From positions 240,761 through 304,760 of the forward strand of contig NZ_JALJCL010000004.1 of NCBI RefSeq assembly GCF_023698535.1: DNA of 64,000 bases. The letters run 5' to 3'. The DNA comes from Halorientalis regularis (lineage in GTDB: Archaea; Halobacteriota; Halobacteria; Halobacteriales; Haloarculaceae). Made by a program: the position numbers and the translations under genes. The notes beneath the pieces were generated by a model. The model was not told where the DNA came from, did not search any database, and saw only the letters and a list, made by a program, of their open reading frames with translations. Within the stretch, counting starts at the first letter, position 1. Every line of letters starts with the position of its first letter. Below are positions 26,572 through 35,378 of the stretch, piece by piece.

Positions 26572-28158
26572 ATGTCGAACTGCCGAGTGACGGCAGACGT
26601 GTCTCGCGTCACGTCACGCGTCCCGGGGACGCCCTTCGAGTGGCGTGCGAGTTGCAGCCTTCTCGGGACCGTGGTCAAGTACTTCTCGCTGACGATGCTG
26701 TTGCCCCTGCTCGTCGCGGTCGTCTACGGCGAGGACGTGTGGGTGTTCGCGGTCTCGCTGGTGATCGGCGTCACCGCGGGACTGGCGCTGGAACGCCTGG
26801 AGACCGATCCGGACCTGGGGCCGCGGGAAGCACTCCTGCTCGTCTCGCTGTCGTGGCTGGCGGCGGCCGTCGTCGCGGCGGTCCCCTTCTTCCTCGCCGG
26901 CCAGGGAACCGCGTCGACGCTCGCGAATCCGGTCAACGCGCTGTTCGAGGCGACCAGCGGGGTGACGACGACCGGGGCCACCGTGCTGGGCCAGATCGGG
27001 CTCGAACGCCACTCCCACGCCGTCATGCTGTGGCGACAGCTCATCCAGTGGCTCGGCGGGATGGGAATCATCGTGTTGATGATCGCGATCCTCCCCGAGG
27101 TCGCGGTCAACGGCGCGCAACTCATGCAGAACGAAGCGCCCGGTCCCGAACTGCAGAAGCTCACGCCCCGGATCGCCGAGACTGCCCGGGCGCTGTGGCT
27201 CATCTACGTCGGCTTTACGCTCCTGTTGATGGCTCTGCTCTACGGGCTCCATCTGGTGGGATACGCGCCGGAGATGGACCTGTACAACGCCATCGCCCAT
27301 GGGTTCTCGACGCTGCCGACCGGCGGGTTCTCGCCACAGGCCGACAGTATCGCCTACTTCAGCGCGGCTGTCCAGTGGGTGATCATCCCGTTCATGATCG
27401 TCGCGGGGGTCAACTTCGCGCTGTTCTGGCACGTCCTCAAGGGTGAGTTCGACGCGATGCTGGACAATCCCGAGTTCCGGACCTACGCGGGTGCCATCGC
27501 GGTGATCACCGCCTTTCTCGCGTTCGTCCTCTATCGCGGGGCGGCTCCGGCACTGGGTGACCTCGGCGGGACGACCGAGGGCGTCGCCGAGAGCGCACTC
27601 CGCCAGGCGGCGTTCCAGATCGCCTCACTCCTGAACTCCACGGGGTACGCGTCCTCGAACTTCGCTCAGTGGGACGCTCACGCCAAGATGATCCTGCTGT
27701 TCGCGATGTTCATCGGCGGGTCGGCGGGGTCGACCGGCGGCGGGATCAAGGTCGTCCGCTGGCTGGTGACGATCAAGGCCGTCAAGCGGGAGCTGTACAC
27801 GACGGCCCGGCCCGATGTGGTCCAGCCGGTCAAGCTCGGGGGGTCCATCGTCGACGAGGACGCTGTCCGAGGCATCCTCGTCTTTACCATGCTGTACTTC
27901 GTATTGCTGGGCGCCTCGGCCGTGTTCCTCAGTCTCGATTCGGCGCGGATCGGCTTCGACATCTCGACGCTGGAGGCGTTCAGCGCCGCGCTGGCGACCA
28001 TCGGGAACATCGGTCCCGGTTTCGGTGCGGTCGGGCCGTTCGGGAGCTACCTGGAGTTCTCGCCGGTCTCGAAGCTCTGGATGACGCTGCTGATGTGGTT
28101 CGGTCGGCTGGAGATCGTCCCCGTCCTCGCGCTGTTCGTCATCACCGTGGAAGACTGA
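26572..28158 (+). CDS. trkH: TrkH-type potassium channel subunit, second copy
   Basis: 528 residues from the ATG at 26572. Filters are GVTTTGATVLG, LPTGGFSPQAD, LLNSTGYASSNF and IGNIGPGFGAVGPFGSY, so all four repeats are intact. It carries a ~35-residue N-terminal extension before the first membrane segment (VKYFSLTMLLPLLVAVVYG). Paralogous to the preceding gene but clearly diverged, so this is not a recent duplication. It may assemble with the same TrkA or form a distinct channel. Confidence 0.95.
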   Translation: MSNCRVTADVSRVTSRVPGTPFEWRASCSLLGTVVKYFSLTMLLPLLVAVVYGEDVWVFAVSLVIGVTAGLALERLETDPDLGPREALLLVSLSWLAAAVVAAVPFFLAGQGTASTLANPVNALFEATSGVTTTGATVLGQIGLERHSHAVMLWRQLIQWLGGMGIIVLMIAILPEVAVNGAQLMQNEAPGPELQKLTPRIAETARALWLIYVGFTLLLMALLYGLHLVGYAPEMDLYNAIAHGFSTLPTGGFSPQADSIAYFSAAVQWVIIPFMIVAGVNFALFWHVLKGEFDAMLDNPEFRTYAGAIAVITAFLAFVLYRGAAPALGDLGGTTEGVAESALRQAAFQIASLLNSTGYASSNFAQWDAHAKMILLFAMFIGGSAGSTGGGIKVVRWLVTIKAVKRELYTTARPDVVQPVKLGGSIVDEDAVRGILVFTMLYFVLLGASAVFLSLDSARIGFDISTLEAFSAALATIGNIGPGFGAVGPFGSYLEFSPVSKLWMTLLMWFGRLEIVPVLALFVITVED

Positions 28159-28214
28159 TTTCGCGCTCCCGGTCTGGGTAACACGGCCGGTTTCGTCCTC
28201 GTCCATCGAACGAC

Positions 28215-28223
28215 ATTTTTACA
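28215..28223 (+). promoter_or_regulatory. TATA-like box for the 28249 permease gene
   Basis: ATTTTTACA lies about 30 bases before the ATG at 28249, a good leaderless promoter fit. It shows the second permease is not simply part of the trk transcript. Confidence 0.5.
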
Positions 28224-28248
28224 ATCCAGTCGGGCAGACCGGTGGGCA

Positions 28249-30603
28249 ATGGTAGAGCACACCCGGACGCTCGGGTTCAAAATCGCCTTCGCGATCGGCC
28301 TCGGGACGATGATCGCGGCGGGCATCTTCTCGCTGTCGGGGACCGCCGTGGCCGCGATCGGCAGTAGTGCGGTCATCGCGTTCGTCATCGCCGCTATCGT
28401 CGCCGGTATCACCGCCGCCTCCTACTCGGAGTTCGCCTCGATCTACGCCGAGAACGGCGGCGGCTACCTCTTCTCCTCGCGCACGTTCGAACACGACAAG
28501 CTGGTGTACGCCATCGGTGCCATGCTGTTTCTGGGCTACACCGGCACGACTGCGTTCTACCTCGCGACGATGGACGAGTGGTTCTTCGAGTTCATCATCC
28601 CCGAGGCGTGGCACTTCCTGCCCCACGGGACGACGGGCGTGCTGGCGGCGCTCCTGCTCGGCACGCTCAACGCCCGCGGGACCGAGGAGAGCGGGACCTT
28701 CCAGTTGCTGGTGACCGGCGCGAAGGTGGCCGTCCTGCTGGCGTTCATCGGGGGCGCGTTCAGCTACGCCGGGCCGACCGCGGCCGTCGGAGAGTTCACC
28801 GCCGAGTTCGGCGGCGGTCCGGTCGACATCGTCACCATCGCCGCGCTCGCGTTCATCACCTTCTTCGGGTTCTCGGCTATCGCCGCCAGCGCCGGAGAGA
28901 TCATCGAACCCCGGAAGACGGTGCCCCGGGCCATCGCGGCCAGCATGATCACGGTCACGGTGCTGTACGCGCTGGTGATCATCGCGATGGTCAACTCGCC
29001 GATTCCAGCGAGCGTCATCGCTCGACAGGGCGAGACGGCGATGGGCAGCGTCGCGGCGGCCTTCCTCGGTCCCATCGGTCAGAGCCTGATCGTCGCGGGG
29101 GCGATCTTCAGCATGGTCAGCGCCTCGAACGCGTCGATCCTCGCGGCCAGCGGGATCGGGTCGCTGATGGGTCGGCAGGGGCAGGCTCCGCGCCCGTTCT
29201 CGCGCATCCACCCCAAATTCAGCACGCCGTTCTGGAGCGTGATGGCGGCGACGGGCACCATCGTCGCCTTGATCGTCGTCTTCATCGGACTCTTTCCCCA
29301 CGACGGGGGACCGATCCCGCTCTCCCTGGATCTGCCGGCGGCCGTGCCGCTCCTCGGTGGGACGGACCTGCTCAATCTCGGCTTGGAGCCGCTGACCGGG
29401 TTCGCGACGCTGAACCTGCTCGTCCCCCTCTCCATCGTCAACGTCGCGCTGATCTACTCGCGGCGGCGGTTCCCGGACGTGGAACGGGGCTTCCGCGTGC
29501 CCGGCGTCCCCGTGGTGCCGATCCTGGGCATCCTCGCCAACCTCGCTTTGATCACGAACCTCCCGCCGAAAGGCGTCGTCTGGGGCGTCCTGCTGATCGT
29601 CGCGACGCTGGTCGCGTACCTCCTCTGGGGTGGCGCGCCCGACGTGGAGGAACTGTTCCAGGAGGTCGTCGAGCCGGAACCGCCCTCGGAGACCGCGGCG
29701 GTCGAGAACGGAGACCGCTACCGGGTGCTGGTGTCGGTCGCCCGGCCTGAACGCGCGCCGACCTACGCGAAACTGGCGGCGCTGGTCGGGAACACGCGGG
29801 GCGAGGACCCCATCGTCCACGTCCTCAACGTCACCGAGATCCCCGAGCAGACGCCGTACGAGGCGGTTTCCGACGCCGCGGAGGGGCGTGCCCGCCGCAT
29901 CGAGGAGCTGTTGGACGACGCCGAGATCGACGCCGAGTACACCGTCGAGGGCCACATCTGTCAGGACGTGGGCTTCGACATCGTCCAGACCGCACGGGAC
30001 GAACAGGCCGACCAGATCCTGATGGGGTATCCGGAGGAACACACGCAGATCGCCGAACACGTCGAGTACAAGGCTCCCTGTGGCGTCCTGTTCGTGAGCG
30101 GATTCACCGACCCGACGGACGTGGAGATCGTCAACATCGGGGCGGGTGGCGGCCCACACCACACGGCCGTCCTCCCGCTGATCGAGCGACTGGGCGAGAA
30201 CGGAGCCGACATCAACGTGATCAACGTCGACCCCGAGGGTGCCGGTCGGGCCGAGACGCCCGAGACGACGCTGGCCGCGCTCTCGGGCGCGCCGGAAGTG
30301 CGAGTGCAGAACATCTCGGCGGCGACCGTCGCCGAGGGACTCGTCGCCACCGCCAAGGACAACGGCGGCATCCTCGTCATCGGGGCGACCCGAACCCGTC
30401 GGCTCCGCCGGTGGGTGTTCGGCAGTACGCCGGACCGCGTCATCAGCCTCGCCGACGGGGCGGGCGTCCCGGTGATCGTCTACGCGGGTCCCCGCGGCGT
30501 GCAGGGTCCGCTCGAAGACTACGTCTACCCCATCTATCGGTATTTCACGGGCAGTCGACGCGGCCGGAGCAACGCCGGATCGTCAGCCGAAGCCGAACAG
30601 TAG
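28249..30603 (+). CDS. APC-family permease fused to two UspA domains, second copy
   Basis: 784 residues. APC transporter over ~12 segments (TLGFKIAFAIGLGTMIAAG, then FVIAAIVAGITAASYSEFAS), followed by two Usp-like domains from about residue 485: YRVLVSVARPERAPTYAKL, and VEIVNIGAGGGPHHTAVL with GGILVIGATRTRRLRRWVFG. Same architecture as the permease at 20798-23047 but on the other strand and diverged. The pair brackets the TrkA/TrkH genes. Transport substrate not determinable. Confidence 0.92.
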   Translation: MVEHTRTLGFKIAFAIGLGTMIAAGIFSLSGTAVAAIGSSAVIAFVIAAIVAGITAASYSEFASIYAENGGGYLFSSRTFEHDKLVYAIGAMLFLGYTGTTAFYLATMDEWFFEFIIPEAWHFLPHGTTGVLAALLLGTLNARGTEESGTFQLLVTGAKVAVLLAFIGGAFSYAGPTAAVGEFTAEFGGGPVDIVTIAALAFITFFGFSAIAASAGEIIEPRKTVPRAIAASMITVTVLYALVIIAMVNSPIPASVIARQGETAMGSVAAAFLGPIGQSLIVAGAIFSMVSASNASILAASGIGSLMGRQGQAPRPFSRIHPKFSTPFWSVMAATGTIVALIVVFIGLFPHDGGPIPLSLDLPAAVPLLGGTDLLNLGLEPLTGFATLNLLVPLSIVNVALIYSRRRFPDVERGFRVPGVPVVPILGILANLALITNLPPKGVVWGVLLIVATLVAYLLWGGAPDVEELFQEVVEPEPPSETAAVENGDRYRVLVSVARPERAPTYAKLAALVGNTRGEDPIVHVLNVTEIPEQTPYEAVSDAAEGRARRIEELLDDAEIDAEYTVEGHICQDVGFDIVQTARDEQADQILMGYPEEHTQIAEHVEYKAPCGVLFVSGFTDPTDVEIVNIGAGGGPHHTAVLPLIERLGENGADINVINVDPEGAGRAETPETTLAALSGAPEVRVQNISAATVAEGLVATAKDNGGILVIGATRTRRLRRWVFGSTPDRVISLADGAGVPVIVYAGPRGVQGPLEDYVYPIYRYFTGSRRGRSNAGSSAEAEQ

Positions 30604-30972
30604 TCAGTCCTCGATCCGGAGGTCGTACTCGTCGGCCCGTTCGAACACGTCGAGGAAGAGCCGATCCAGGAAGTCCGCGGCGTGTTTCGGGTCCGCGATG
30701 GCCGAGACGTGGACCTCGCCGTCGGGCGCTTTTCTGGTCGTCGGCTGGGCGATCTTGAACACCGGGAAGTCGTCGAGGAGCGTGTCGAGTCGGTCGCGTT
30801 CGGCGTCGTCGACCTGGACGACGATCTCGCGGTCGCAGTACTCGACGTAGGGTGGGTCGTCGGCGGTGACGGCGACGAGGACTGGCGACTGGCTTCCGGC
30901 CCGACGGTGGGCCGTGATCGCCTCGGCGATCCGGGTCCGGCGCTCGATGGCGCGCTCGCCGTCGGCTGTCAT
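30604..30972 (-). CDS. Haloarchaeal protein of unknown function, 122 residues
   Basis: ATG at 30972 begins [19 protein letters not shown]. It is mixed alpha/beta: [36 protein letters not shown] and [19 protein letters not shown]. No membrane segment, signal or metal-binding motif is seen. It abuts the stop of the convergent permease-UspA gene with no gap and is divergent from adk. I do not recognise the family. Confidence 0.75.
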   Translation of the reverse strand: MTADGERAIERRTRIAEAITAHRRAGSQSPVLVAVTADDPPYVEYCDREIVVQVDDAERDRLDTLLDDFPVFKIAQPTTRKAPDGEVHVSAIADPKHAADFLDRLFLDVFERADEYDLRIED

Positions 30973-31069
30973 GCCCGGACCGAGGGGCGCCAGCGGTAAA
31001 AACGACCGTGCTCGTCGCCGGCCGACGGAGAACGTCAGGTACAAATCCCGGGCTGGAGAAGCCGGTCAC

Positions 31070-31717
31070 ATGGCAGACGCACACGTGCTGATTCTCGGCC
31101 CGCCGGGCGCAGGCAAGGGGACACAGAGCAGTCGTATCGCCGACCGGTTCGACGTAGAACACGTCACGACCGGCGACGCACTCCGGGGCAACAAGGACAT
31201 GGACATCTCGGACATGGACACCGAGTACGACACGCCCCGCGAGTACATGGAGGCGGGCGATCTCGTGCCCGACGCCGTGGTCAACGCCATCGTGGAGGAA
31301 GCCCTCTCCAGCGCCGACGGGTTCGTGCTGGACGGCTACCCACGCAACATGGAGCAGGCCGACGAACTCGAAGACATGACCGACCTCGACGTGATCCTCT
31401 CGCTCGACGTGAGCCGCGGGGAACTCGTCGACCGGCTCACCGGCCGCCGGGTCTGTGACGACTGTGGCACCAACTTCCACGTCGAGTTCGACCAGCCCGA
31501 GGAAGACGGTGTCTGTGACGAGTGTGGTGGCGAGTTGATCCAGCGCGACGACGACAACGAGGAGTCCGTGAACAACCGGCTGGACGTGTTCGAGGACAAT
31601 ACCGCGCCCGTCATCGACCACTACCGCGACCACGCCGGATTCGTCGAGATCGACGGCGAACAGACCCCCGACGAGGTCTGGGCGGACATCGAAGCGGCCA
31701 TCGACGAGCGAATCTGA
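31070..31717 (+). CDS. adk: Adenylate kinase
   Basis: 215 residues from the ATG at 31070. P-loop [29 protein letters not shown] (AMP site), [16 protein letters not shown], and a zinc-type lid with CDDCGTNFH and CDECGGEL. It interconverts ATP and AMP with 2 ADP. In many haloarchaea adk directly follows secY; here 12.7 kb lies between them. Confidence 0.97.
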   Translation: MADAHVLILGPPGAGKGTQSSRIADRFDVEHVTTGDALRGNKDMDISDMDTEYDTPREYMEAGDLVPDAVVNAIVEEALSSADGFVLDGYPRNMEQADELEDMTDLDVILSLDVSRGELVDRLTGRRVCDDCGTNFHVEFDQPEEDGVCDECGGELIQRDDDNEESVNNRLDVFEDNTAPVIDHYRDHAGFVEIDGEQTPDEVWADIEAAIDERI

Positions 31718-31790
31718 GCTGTCCCGAGGTTCCGTTTTCGCCGCATCGAGAGTAAAAGCTTGATTAGCGGTGGTGCCTAGAGTTCCGACA

Positions 31791-32675
31791 ATGCCACGTA
31801 CCGCCGAGAAAGTAGAGTCGCTCGCCCGGGAGGACGGCGAGTTGCTCGACGCGCTCGAAGCGGTCCTCGACGTCGCCGAGGACGATGGGGCCGTCGAGTG
31901 GAGCGACGTCAGCGACGAGATGACCAGCGGTCAGTGGGGCCGTCTCATCGAGAAGGGACTGCTCGTCGACGCCGACGGGTCCGGGTTCGTCGTCGACGAC
32001 CCCGAGGGCGTCCGCGACGCGCTCACCGACGACGAAGTGAGCGACGCGGCCGCCGACGGCGACGAGGGATCCTCGTGGTCGTCCTACGACAAACTGGCCG
32101 GCGTCGGCGCGCTGGGGATGATGGCGGGGTACTCGCTGCCGTCGATCCGCAACGCCATCGGCGGGACCCTCGACGCACTCTTTGGCCCGCTGGAGGCGAT
32201 GCTCCCCTTCTACGTCGTCGTCATGGTCCTGGCCATGCTCACGGGCCTGTACTCGACGCTGTTGCAGGCCAACCTGATGGACATGGACAAGATGAGCGAG
32301 TACCAGGAGCAGATGAAAGAGATCCAGGAGCGCCGCAAGGAGGCCAAGGAGCGCGGCGACGAGGAGGCACTGGACCGCATCCAGCAGGAGCAGATGGACG
32401 CCATGGGTGACCAGATGGGCATGTTCAAAGAGCAGATTCGCCCGATGGTCTGGATCATGCTGCTGACCATTCCTGTCTTCCTGTGGATGTACTGGCTGCT
32501 GGGAACCGGGCAGATCCAGGGCCAGACCATCGTCCTCCCGCTGGTCGGCGACATCAGCTGGCGGGCCGGCATCCTCGGCCCGCTCCAGGCCTGGATCGTC
32601 TGGTACTTCCTCTGCTCGATGGGCTTCACCCAGATCATCCGGAAGGCGCTGAACATCCAGACGACGCCGACCTGA
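31791..32675 (+). CDS. DUF106 membrane protein (YidC/Oxa1/EMC3-like insertase)
   Basis: 294 residues from the ATG at 31791. An acidic ~100-residue N-terminal region precedes a three-segment DUF106 core: [20 protein letters not shown], the charged coiled coil [20 protein letters not shown], then [19 protein letters not shown] and a last segment [22 protein letters not shown]106 proteins are the archaeal members of the insertase superfamily, and a place near secY and adk is conserved, supporting a role in membrane protein insertion. Confidence 0.92.
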   Translation: MPRTAEKVESLAREDGELLDALEAVLDVAEDDGAVEWSDVSDEMTSGQWGRLIEKGLLVDADGSGFVVDDPEGVRDALTDDEVSDAAADGDEGSSWSSYDKLAGVGALGMMAGYSLPSIRNAIGGTLDALFGPLEAMLPFYVVVMVLAMLTGLYSTLLQANLMDMDKMSEYQEQMKEIQERRKEAKERGDEEALDRIQQEQMDAMGDQMGMFKEQIRPMVWIMLLTIPVFLWMYWLLGTGQIQGQTIVLPLVGDISWRAGILGPLQAWIVWYFLCSMGFTQIIRKALNIQTTPT

Positions 32676-32788
32676 TTGGCGCGTCCCTCAGTGCTCTTCG
32701 ACGCGCACCGATTCGTCACCGACCAGCGCCAGCACGAACGCCCGGTCGAAGACACAACCTCTTTTACCGCGACCACCGCAGGTCTGAT

Positions 32789-33367
32789 ATGCTGATTACC
32801 GTCTCCGGTCCCGCGGGCAGCGGCAAGAGTACGCTCGCGGCGGGACTGGCCGACGCGCTCGGCCACGAGCACGTCAGTGGGGGTGACATCTTCCGCGCGC
32901 TGGCCGACGAACGCGGCTGCTCGCTGGTCGAGTTCAACGAACTCGCCGAGGAGGACGACCAGATCGACCGCGATCTGGACCGCCGGCTCCGCGAGACCGC
33001 CCGCGAGTCGACCGACCTCGTGCTGGAATCGCGACTCGCTGGCTGGATGGCCGCCGAGTACGCCGACCTCCGGGTGTGGCTCGACGCCCCACTCGACGTG
33101 CGGGCCGACCGCATCGCCGACCGCGAGGACAAACCCCTCGACGAGGTGCTCGAAGAAACCCGCGCCCGCGCCGCCAGCGAGGCCCAGCGCTACCGGGAGT
33201 ACTACGGCATCGATATCGAGGACCGGTCGATCTACGATCTGACCGTGAACACCGCCCGCTGGGACGCCGACGCCTGCCTCTCGCTCGTCCTCTCGGCCGC
33301 CGAATCCTACGACGACGACAGCGACGAAGGGAAATACCCCGTCGAAGGCGTCCGCTACGAGTTCTGA
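32789..33367 (+). CDS. cmk: Cytidylate kinase
   Basis: 192 residues from the ATG at 32789. P-loop [19 protein letters not shown], then [17 protein letters not shown] and [18 protein letters not shown]; the archaeal CMP-kinase form. It phosphorylates CMP/dCMP. The stop overlaps the pseudouridine synthase start by one base, so they form one unit. Confidence 0.95.
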   Translation: MLITVSGPAGSGKSTLAAGLADALGHEHVSGGDIFRALADERGCSLVEFNELAEEDDQIDRDLDRRLRETARESTDLVLESRLAGWMAAEYADLRVWLDAPLDVRADRIADREDKPLDEVLEETRARAASEAQRYREYYGIDIEDRSIYDLTVNTARWDADACLSLVLSAAESYDDDSDEGKYPVEGVRYEF

Positions 33368-34269
33368 TGGTCGACCGCGGCGCTCCCGACGACCGGTCGA
33401 TCCCCGACCGCCTCGAATTCGGCGTCGTCAACCTCGACAAACCGCCCGGCCCCTCCGCCCACCAGGTCGCCGCCTGGGTTCGGGACATGGTCGACGACCG
33501 AGTTCCGGGCGGCATCGACGGCGTCGCCCACGCCGGCACGCTCGACCCGAAAGTCACCGGCTGTCTGCCCCTCCTCCTGGGCGACGCCACCCGCATGGCT
33601 CAGGTGTTCGACGACGCCGTCAAGGAGTACGTCGCCGTCCTCGAACTCCACGGCCGCGCCCCCGCCGCCCTCGAATCCGTCGCCGCCGAGTTCGAGGGCC
33701 CCATCTACCAGAAACCGCCACGAAAGAGTGCCGTCAAGCGGCAGCTCCGGGTCCGGGAGATCCACGACCTGGACGTGCTCGAAATCGAAGACCGCCGTGT
33801 GCTCCTGCGGGTCCGCTGTGAGAGCGGGACCTACATCCGAAAACTCTGTCACGACCTCGGGCTGGCCCTGGGCACCGGCGCGCACATGGGTCACCTCCGG
33901 CGCACCGCGACCGGCGAGTTCGACGACCGCGATCTGGTTACCCTCGAGGACCTCACGGATGCGCTGGCGTGGTGGGCCGAAGACGACGACTCCGAACCGC
34001 TCCGGGAGTTCGTCCAGCCTGCCGAGCACGCGCTGGACCCGGTACCCGGCGTGACCATCGCCCCCAGCGCCGCCGCACAGGTCGCCGAGGGCGCGCCGGT
34101 GTACGCACCCGGCGTGATCGAGTCGGACTTGGCCGCCGACGGCGCGACCGACCGGCCGCTCGTGGCCTGCTACACGCCCAACGGGTCGGCGATCTGTCTC
34201 GGCCGACTGGCTGGCGATCCGGACGGCGAGTCCGGTACCGTCGTCGAGTTAGAACGCGTACTGGTCTAG
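33367..34269 (+). CDS. truB: tRNA/rRNA pseudouridine synthase, TruB/Cbf5 type
   Basis: 300 residues. The catalytic motif HAGTLDPKVTGCLPLLLGDA contains the nucleophilic Asp; GVVNLDKPPGPSAHQVAAW and CESGTYIRKLCHDLGLALG are conserved. A C-terminal PUA domain covers ~220-300 (PGVTIAPSAAAQVAEGAPVY). This is the archaeal Cbf5 homologue, which works with H/ACA guide RNPs on rRNA and can also modify tRNA U55. tRNA-Pro follows 47 bases downstream. Confidence 0.94.
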   Translation: MVDRGAPDDRSIPDRLEFGVVNLDKPPGPSAHQVAAWVRDMVDDRVPGGIDGVAHAGTLDPKVTGCLPLLLGDATRMAQVFDDAVKEYVAVLELHGRAPAALESVAAEFEGPIYQKPPRKSAVKRQLRVREIHDLDVLEIEDRRVLLRVRCESGTYIRKLCHDLGLALGTGAHMGHLRRTATGEFDDRDLVTLEDLTDALAWWAEDDDSEPLREFVQPAEHALDPVPGVTIAPSAAAQVAEGAPVYAPGVIESDLAADGATDRPLVACYTPNGSAICLGRLAGDPDGESGTVVELERVLV

Positions 34270-34283
34270 GCGCAAAACGACAC

Positions 34284-34290
34284 CCTTAAT
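34284..34290 (+). promoter_or_regulatory. TATA-like box for tRNA-Pro
   Basis: CCTTAAT lies about 30 bases before the mature 5' end of the tRNA. Confidence 0.5.
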
Positions 34291-34316
34291 CCGGGGACCC
34301 TCGTGGGCCTAACTGC

Positions 34317-34387
34317 GGGACCGTGGGGTAGCGGTATCCTCGGCGCATGGGGTGCGTCGGACCTGAGTTCGAATCTCGGCGGTCCCA
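34317..34387 (+). tRNA. tRNA-Pro (GGG)
   Basis: Acceptor stem GGGACCG/CGGTCCC with discriminator A. The anticodon stem GGCGC/GCGTC encloses the loop ATGGGGT, anticodon GGG. The T-arm contains GTTCGAATC. 71 bases with no encoded CCA; a T5 run at 34394-34398 should terminate transcription. Confidence 0.95.
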
Positions 34388-34406
34388 CTCCCACTTTTTA
34401 CTGCAG

Positions 34407-34487
34407 GGGGGTTCGCCTTCGGCGAACCCCCTTTGCAAAAACCTGGGGAAAAACTGCTCGGCGCTCAGCCTTCGGCTTCGCGCCGAG
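34407..34487. repeat. Palindrome cluster after tRNA-Pro
   Basis: A perfect 11-base stem GGGGGTTCGCC with a TTC loop spans 34407-34431. A nested pair follows: outer arms CTCGGCGC/GCGCCGAG at 34457-34487 enclose AGCC-TTC-GGCT. Same design as the clusters at 35.2 and 56.1-56.6 kb. No coding signal in 34388-34552. Confidence 0.7.
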
Positions 34488-34552
34488 TGAACCGCGCTCG
34501 CTTCGCTCGCGCGGATGCTGGTACCACCTCCGAATTGCCAGCGGAGACCTGA

Positions 34553-34729
34553 CCAGCGTACCTCGTCGACACGCTCTACGAGGTCGTGACCATCGCGCTC
34601 GTGCTGGCCGGGGCATACGCAGTTCTCGGGCGGCGCATGGTGTCGGCCGCCGTCGAGGACGCCCAAGAGATGGCTGGCGACGGGAGCGACGAGCAGGGCG
34701 GTGACGAGACCAGCGGGGGCCAGCAGTGA
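34553..34729 (+). pseudogene. C-terminal fragment of a small membrane protein
   Basis: An open stretch with haloarchaeal coding character but no credible start (TGA at 34550-34552 in frame). It encodes a hydrophobic helix LYEVVTIALVLAGAYAVLG followed by an acidic Gln/Gly-rich tail ending GGDETSGGQQ. Its stop overlaps a GTG that opens the next debris frame. It looks like the remnant of a two-gene unit; family not recognised. Confidence 0.4.
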
Positions 34730-34901
34730 GGTTCCTCGCCGAGTCGGTGCCGAACGGGAGCGTGGCGCTCCCGCATCACCTCTACACTGACCTGCTCATC
34801 GTACTCTGGGCGCGCTGCTGGTGAACGTGACGGCCAGCGGGAACGCCGCCGGATTCCACACCGCCACCGACAGCGACAACGTCATCATCGAGTCGGTCTG
34901 A
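34726..34901 (+). pseudogene. Frameshifted small membrane protein remnant
   Basis: From a GTG at 34726 the frame reads RFLAESVPNGSVALPHHLYT, then DLLIVLW, and soon stops at 34824. In a neighbouring frame the hydrophobic segment continues as GALLVNVTASGNAAGFHTAT and SDNVIIESV to TGA at 34901. Adding one C near 34806 would restore a ~58-residue single-span protein (LIVLLGALLVNV). Coupled to the preceding fragment by a start/stop overlap. Function unknown. Confidence 0.4.
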
Positions 34902-34919
34902 CGGCGCTATCTGTGGCGA

Positions 34920-35138
34920 CTACTCGAGGAACAGCAGGAAGATACTCGGCGCGATTAGCAGGACGAGTCCGACGACCATCAGGGCCGCCGGCAGGACGAA
35001 CAAGGACATGTCGGCCACGAGCCACATGCCCGCACCCGCGAGTAGCGCGAGCAGCCCGATGAGTCGGACGATCCAGGCCATTACACCCTCCAGGCCGAAG
35101 TCGGCTGCCACTTCCGCTACTTCGAGTATTTCGTCCAT
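34920..35138 (-). CDS. Small two-span membrane protein of unknown function
   Basis: 72 residues. After an acidic start (MDEILEVAEVAADFGLEG) come two hydrophobic helices, IVRLIGLLALLAGAGMWLV and LFVLPAALMVVGLVLLIAP, with LLFLE at the end. A TATA-like CATAAGTAG lies about 30 bases upstream on this strand (35165-35174). Common type of haloarchaeal small membrane protein; role unknown. Confidence 0.7.
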   Translation of the reverse strand: MDEILEVAEVAADFGLEGVMAWIVRLIGLLALLAGAGMWLVADMSLFVLPAALMVVGLVLLIAPSIFLLFLE

Positions 35139-35213
35139 GGCTATCTGGGCGTTCGATCACCCAACTACTTATGTCTGGTTGAAAATCATTCACAACCACC
35201 GTTTACTTCCTCG

Positions 35214-35286
35214 GGTCGCCGCAGGCGACCACTCACACCAGAAATCAGAGATTTCTGGTTTGCTCACGGGAGCTTCGCTCTCGTGA
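35214..35286. repeat. Three tandem triloop palindromes before ilvD 3' end
   Basis: GGTCGCC-GCA-GGCGACC (35214-35230), CCAGAAATC-AGA-GATTTCTGG (35238-35258) and TCACGGGAGC-TTC-GCTCTCGTGA (35264-35286, one G-T pair). The last stem is essentially that of 56173-56195 and 56308-56328, so the family is dispersed. The 35139-35378 gap holds nothing else but the promoter of the small membrane gene. Confidence 0.75.
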
Positions 35287-35378
35287 ACGTCGCAAAAGCT
35301 GGATCAGAAAGACGGGCCCTCGTTGCACTCGGTCCCGCGAGCCGCGCTCACTTCGCTCGCGCAGATGCCGGACTCCGT

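Noticed and set aside
28219..30162. Long open frame of about 650 codons on the minus strand opposite the second permease-UspA gene
   Set aside because: It has Arg/Asp/His-rich composition without any family motif and mirrors the codon bias of the true gene on the plus strand; a typical high-GC shadow.
34388..34552. Attachment-site duplication of tRNA-Pro
   Set aside because: Unlike tRNA-Gly, no repeated copy of the tRNA-Pro 3' end was found downstream, only palindromes.
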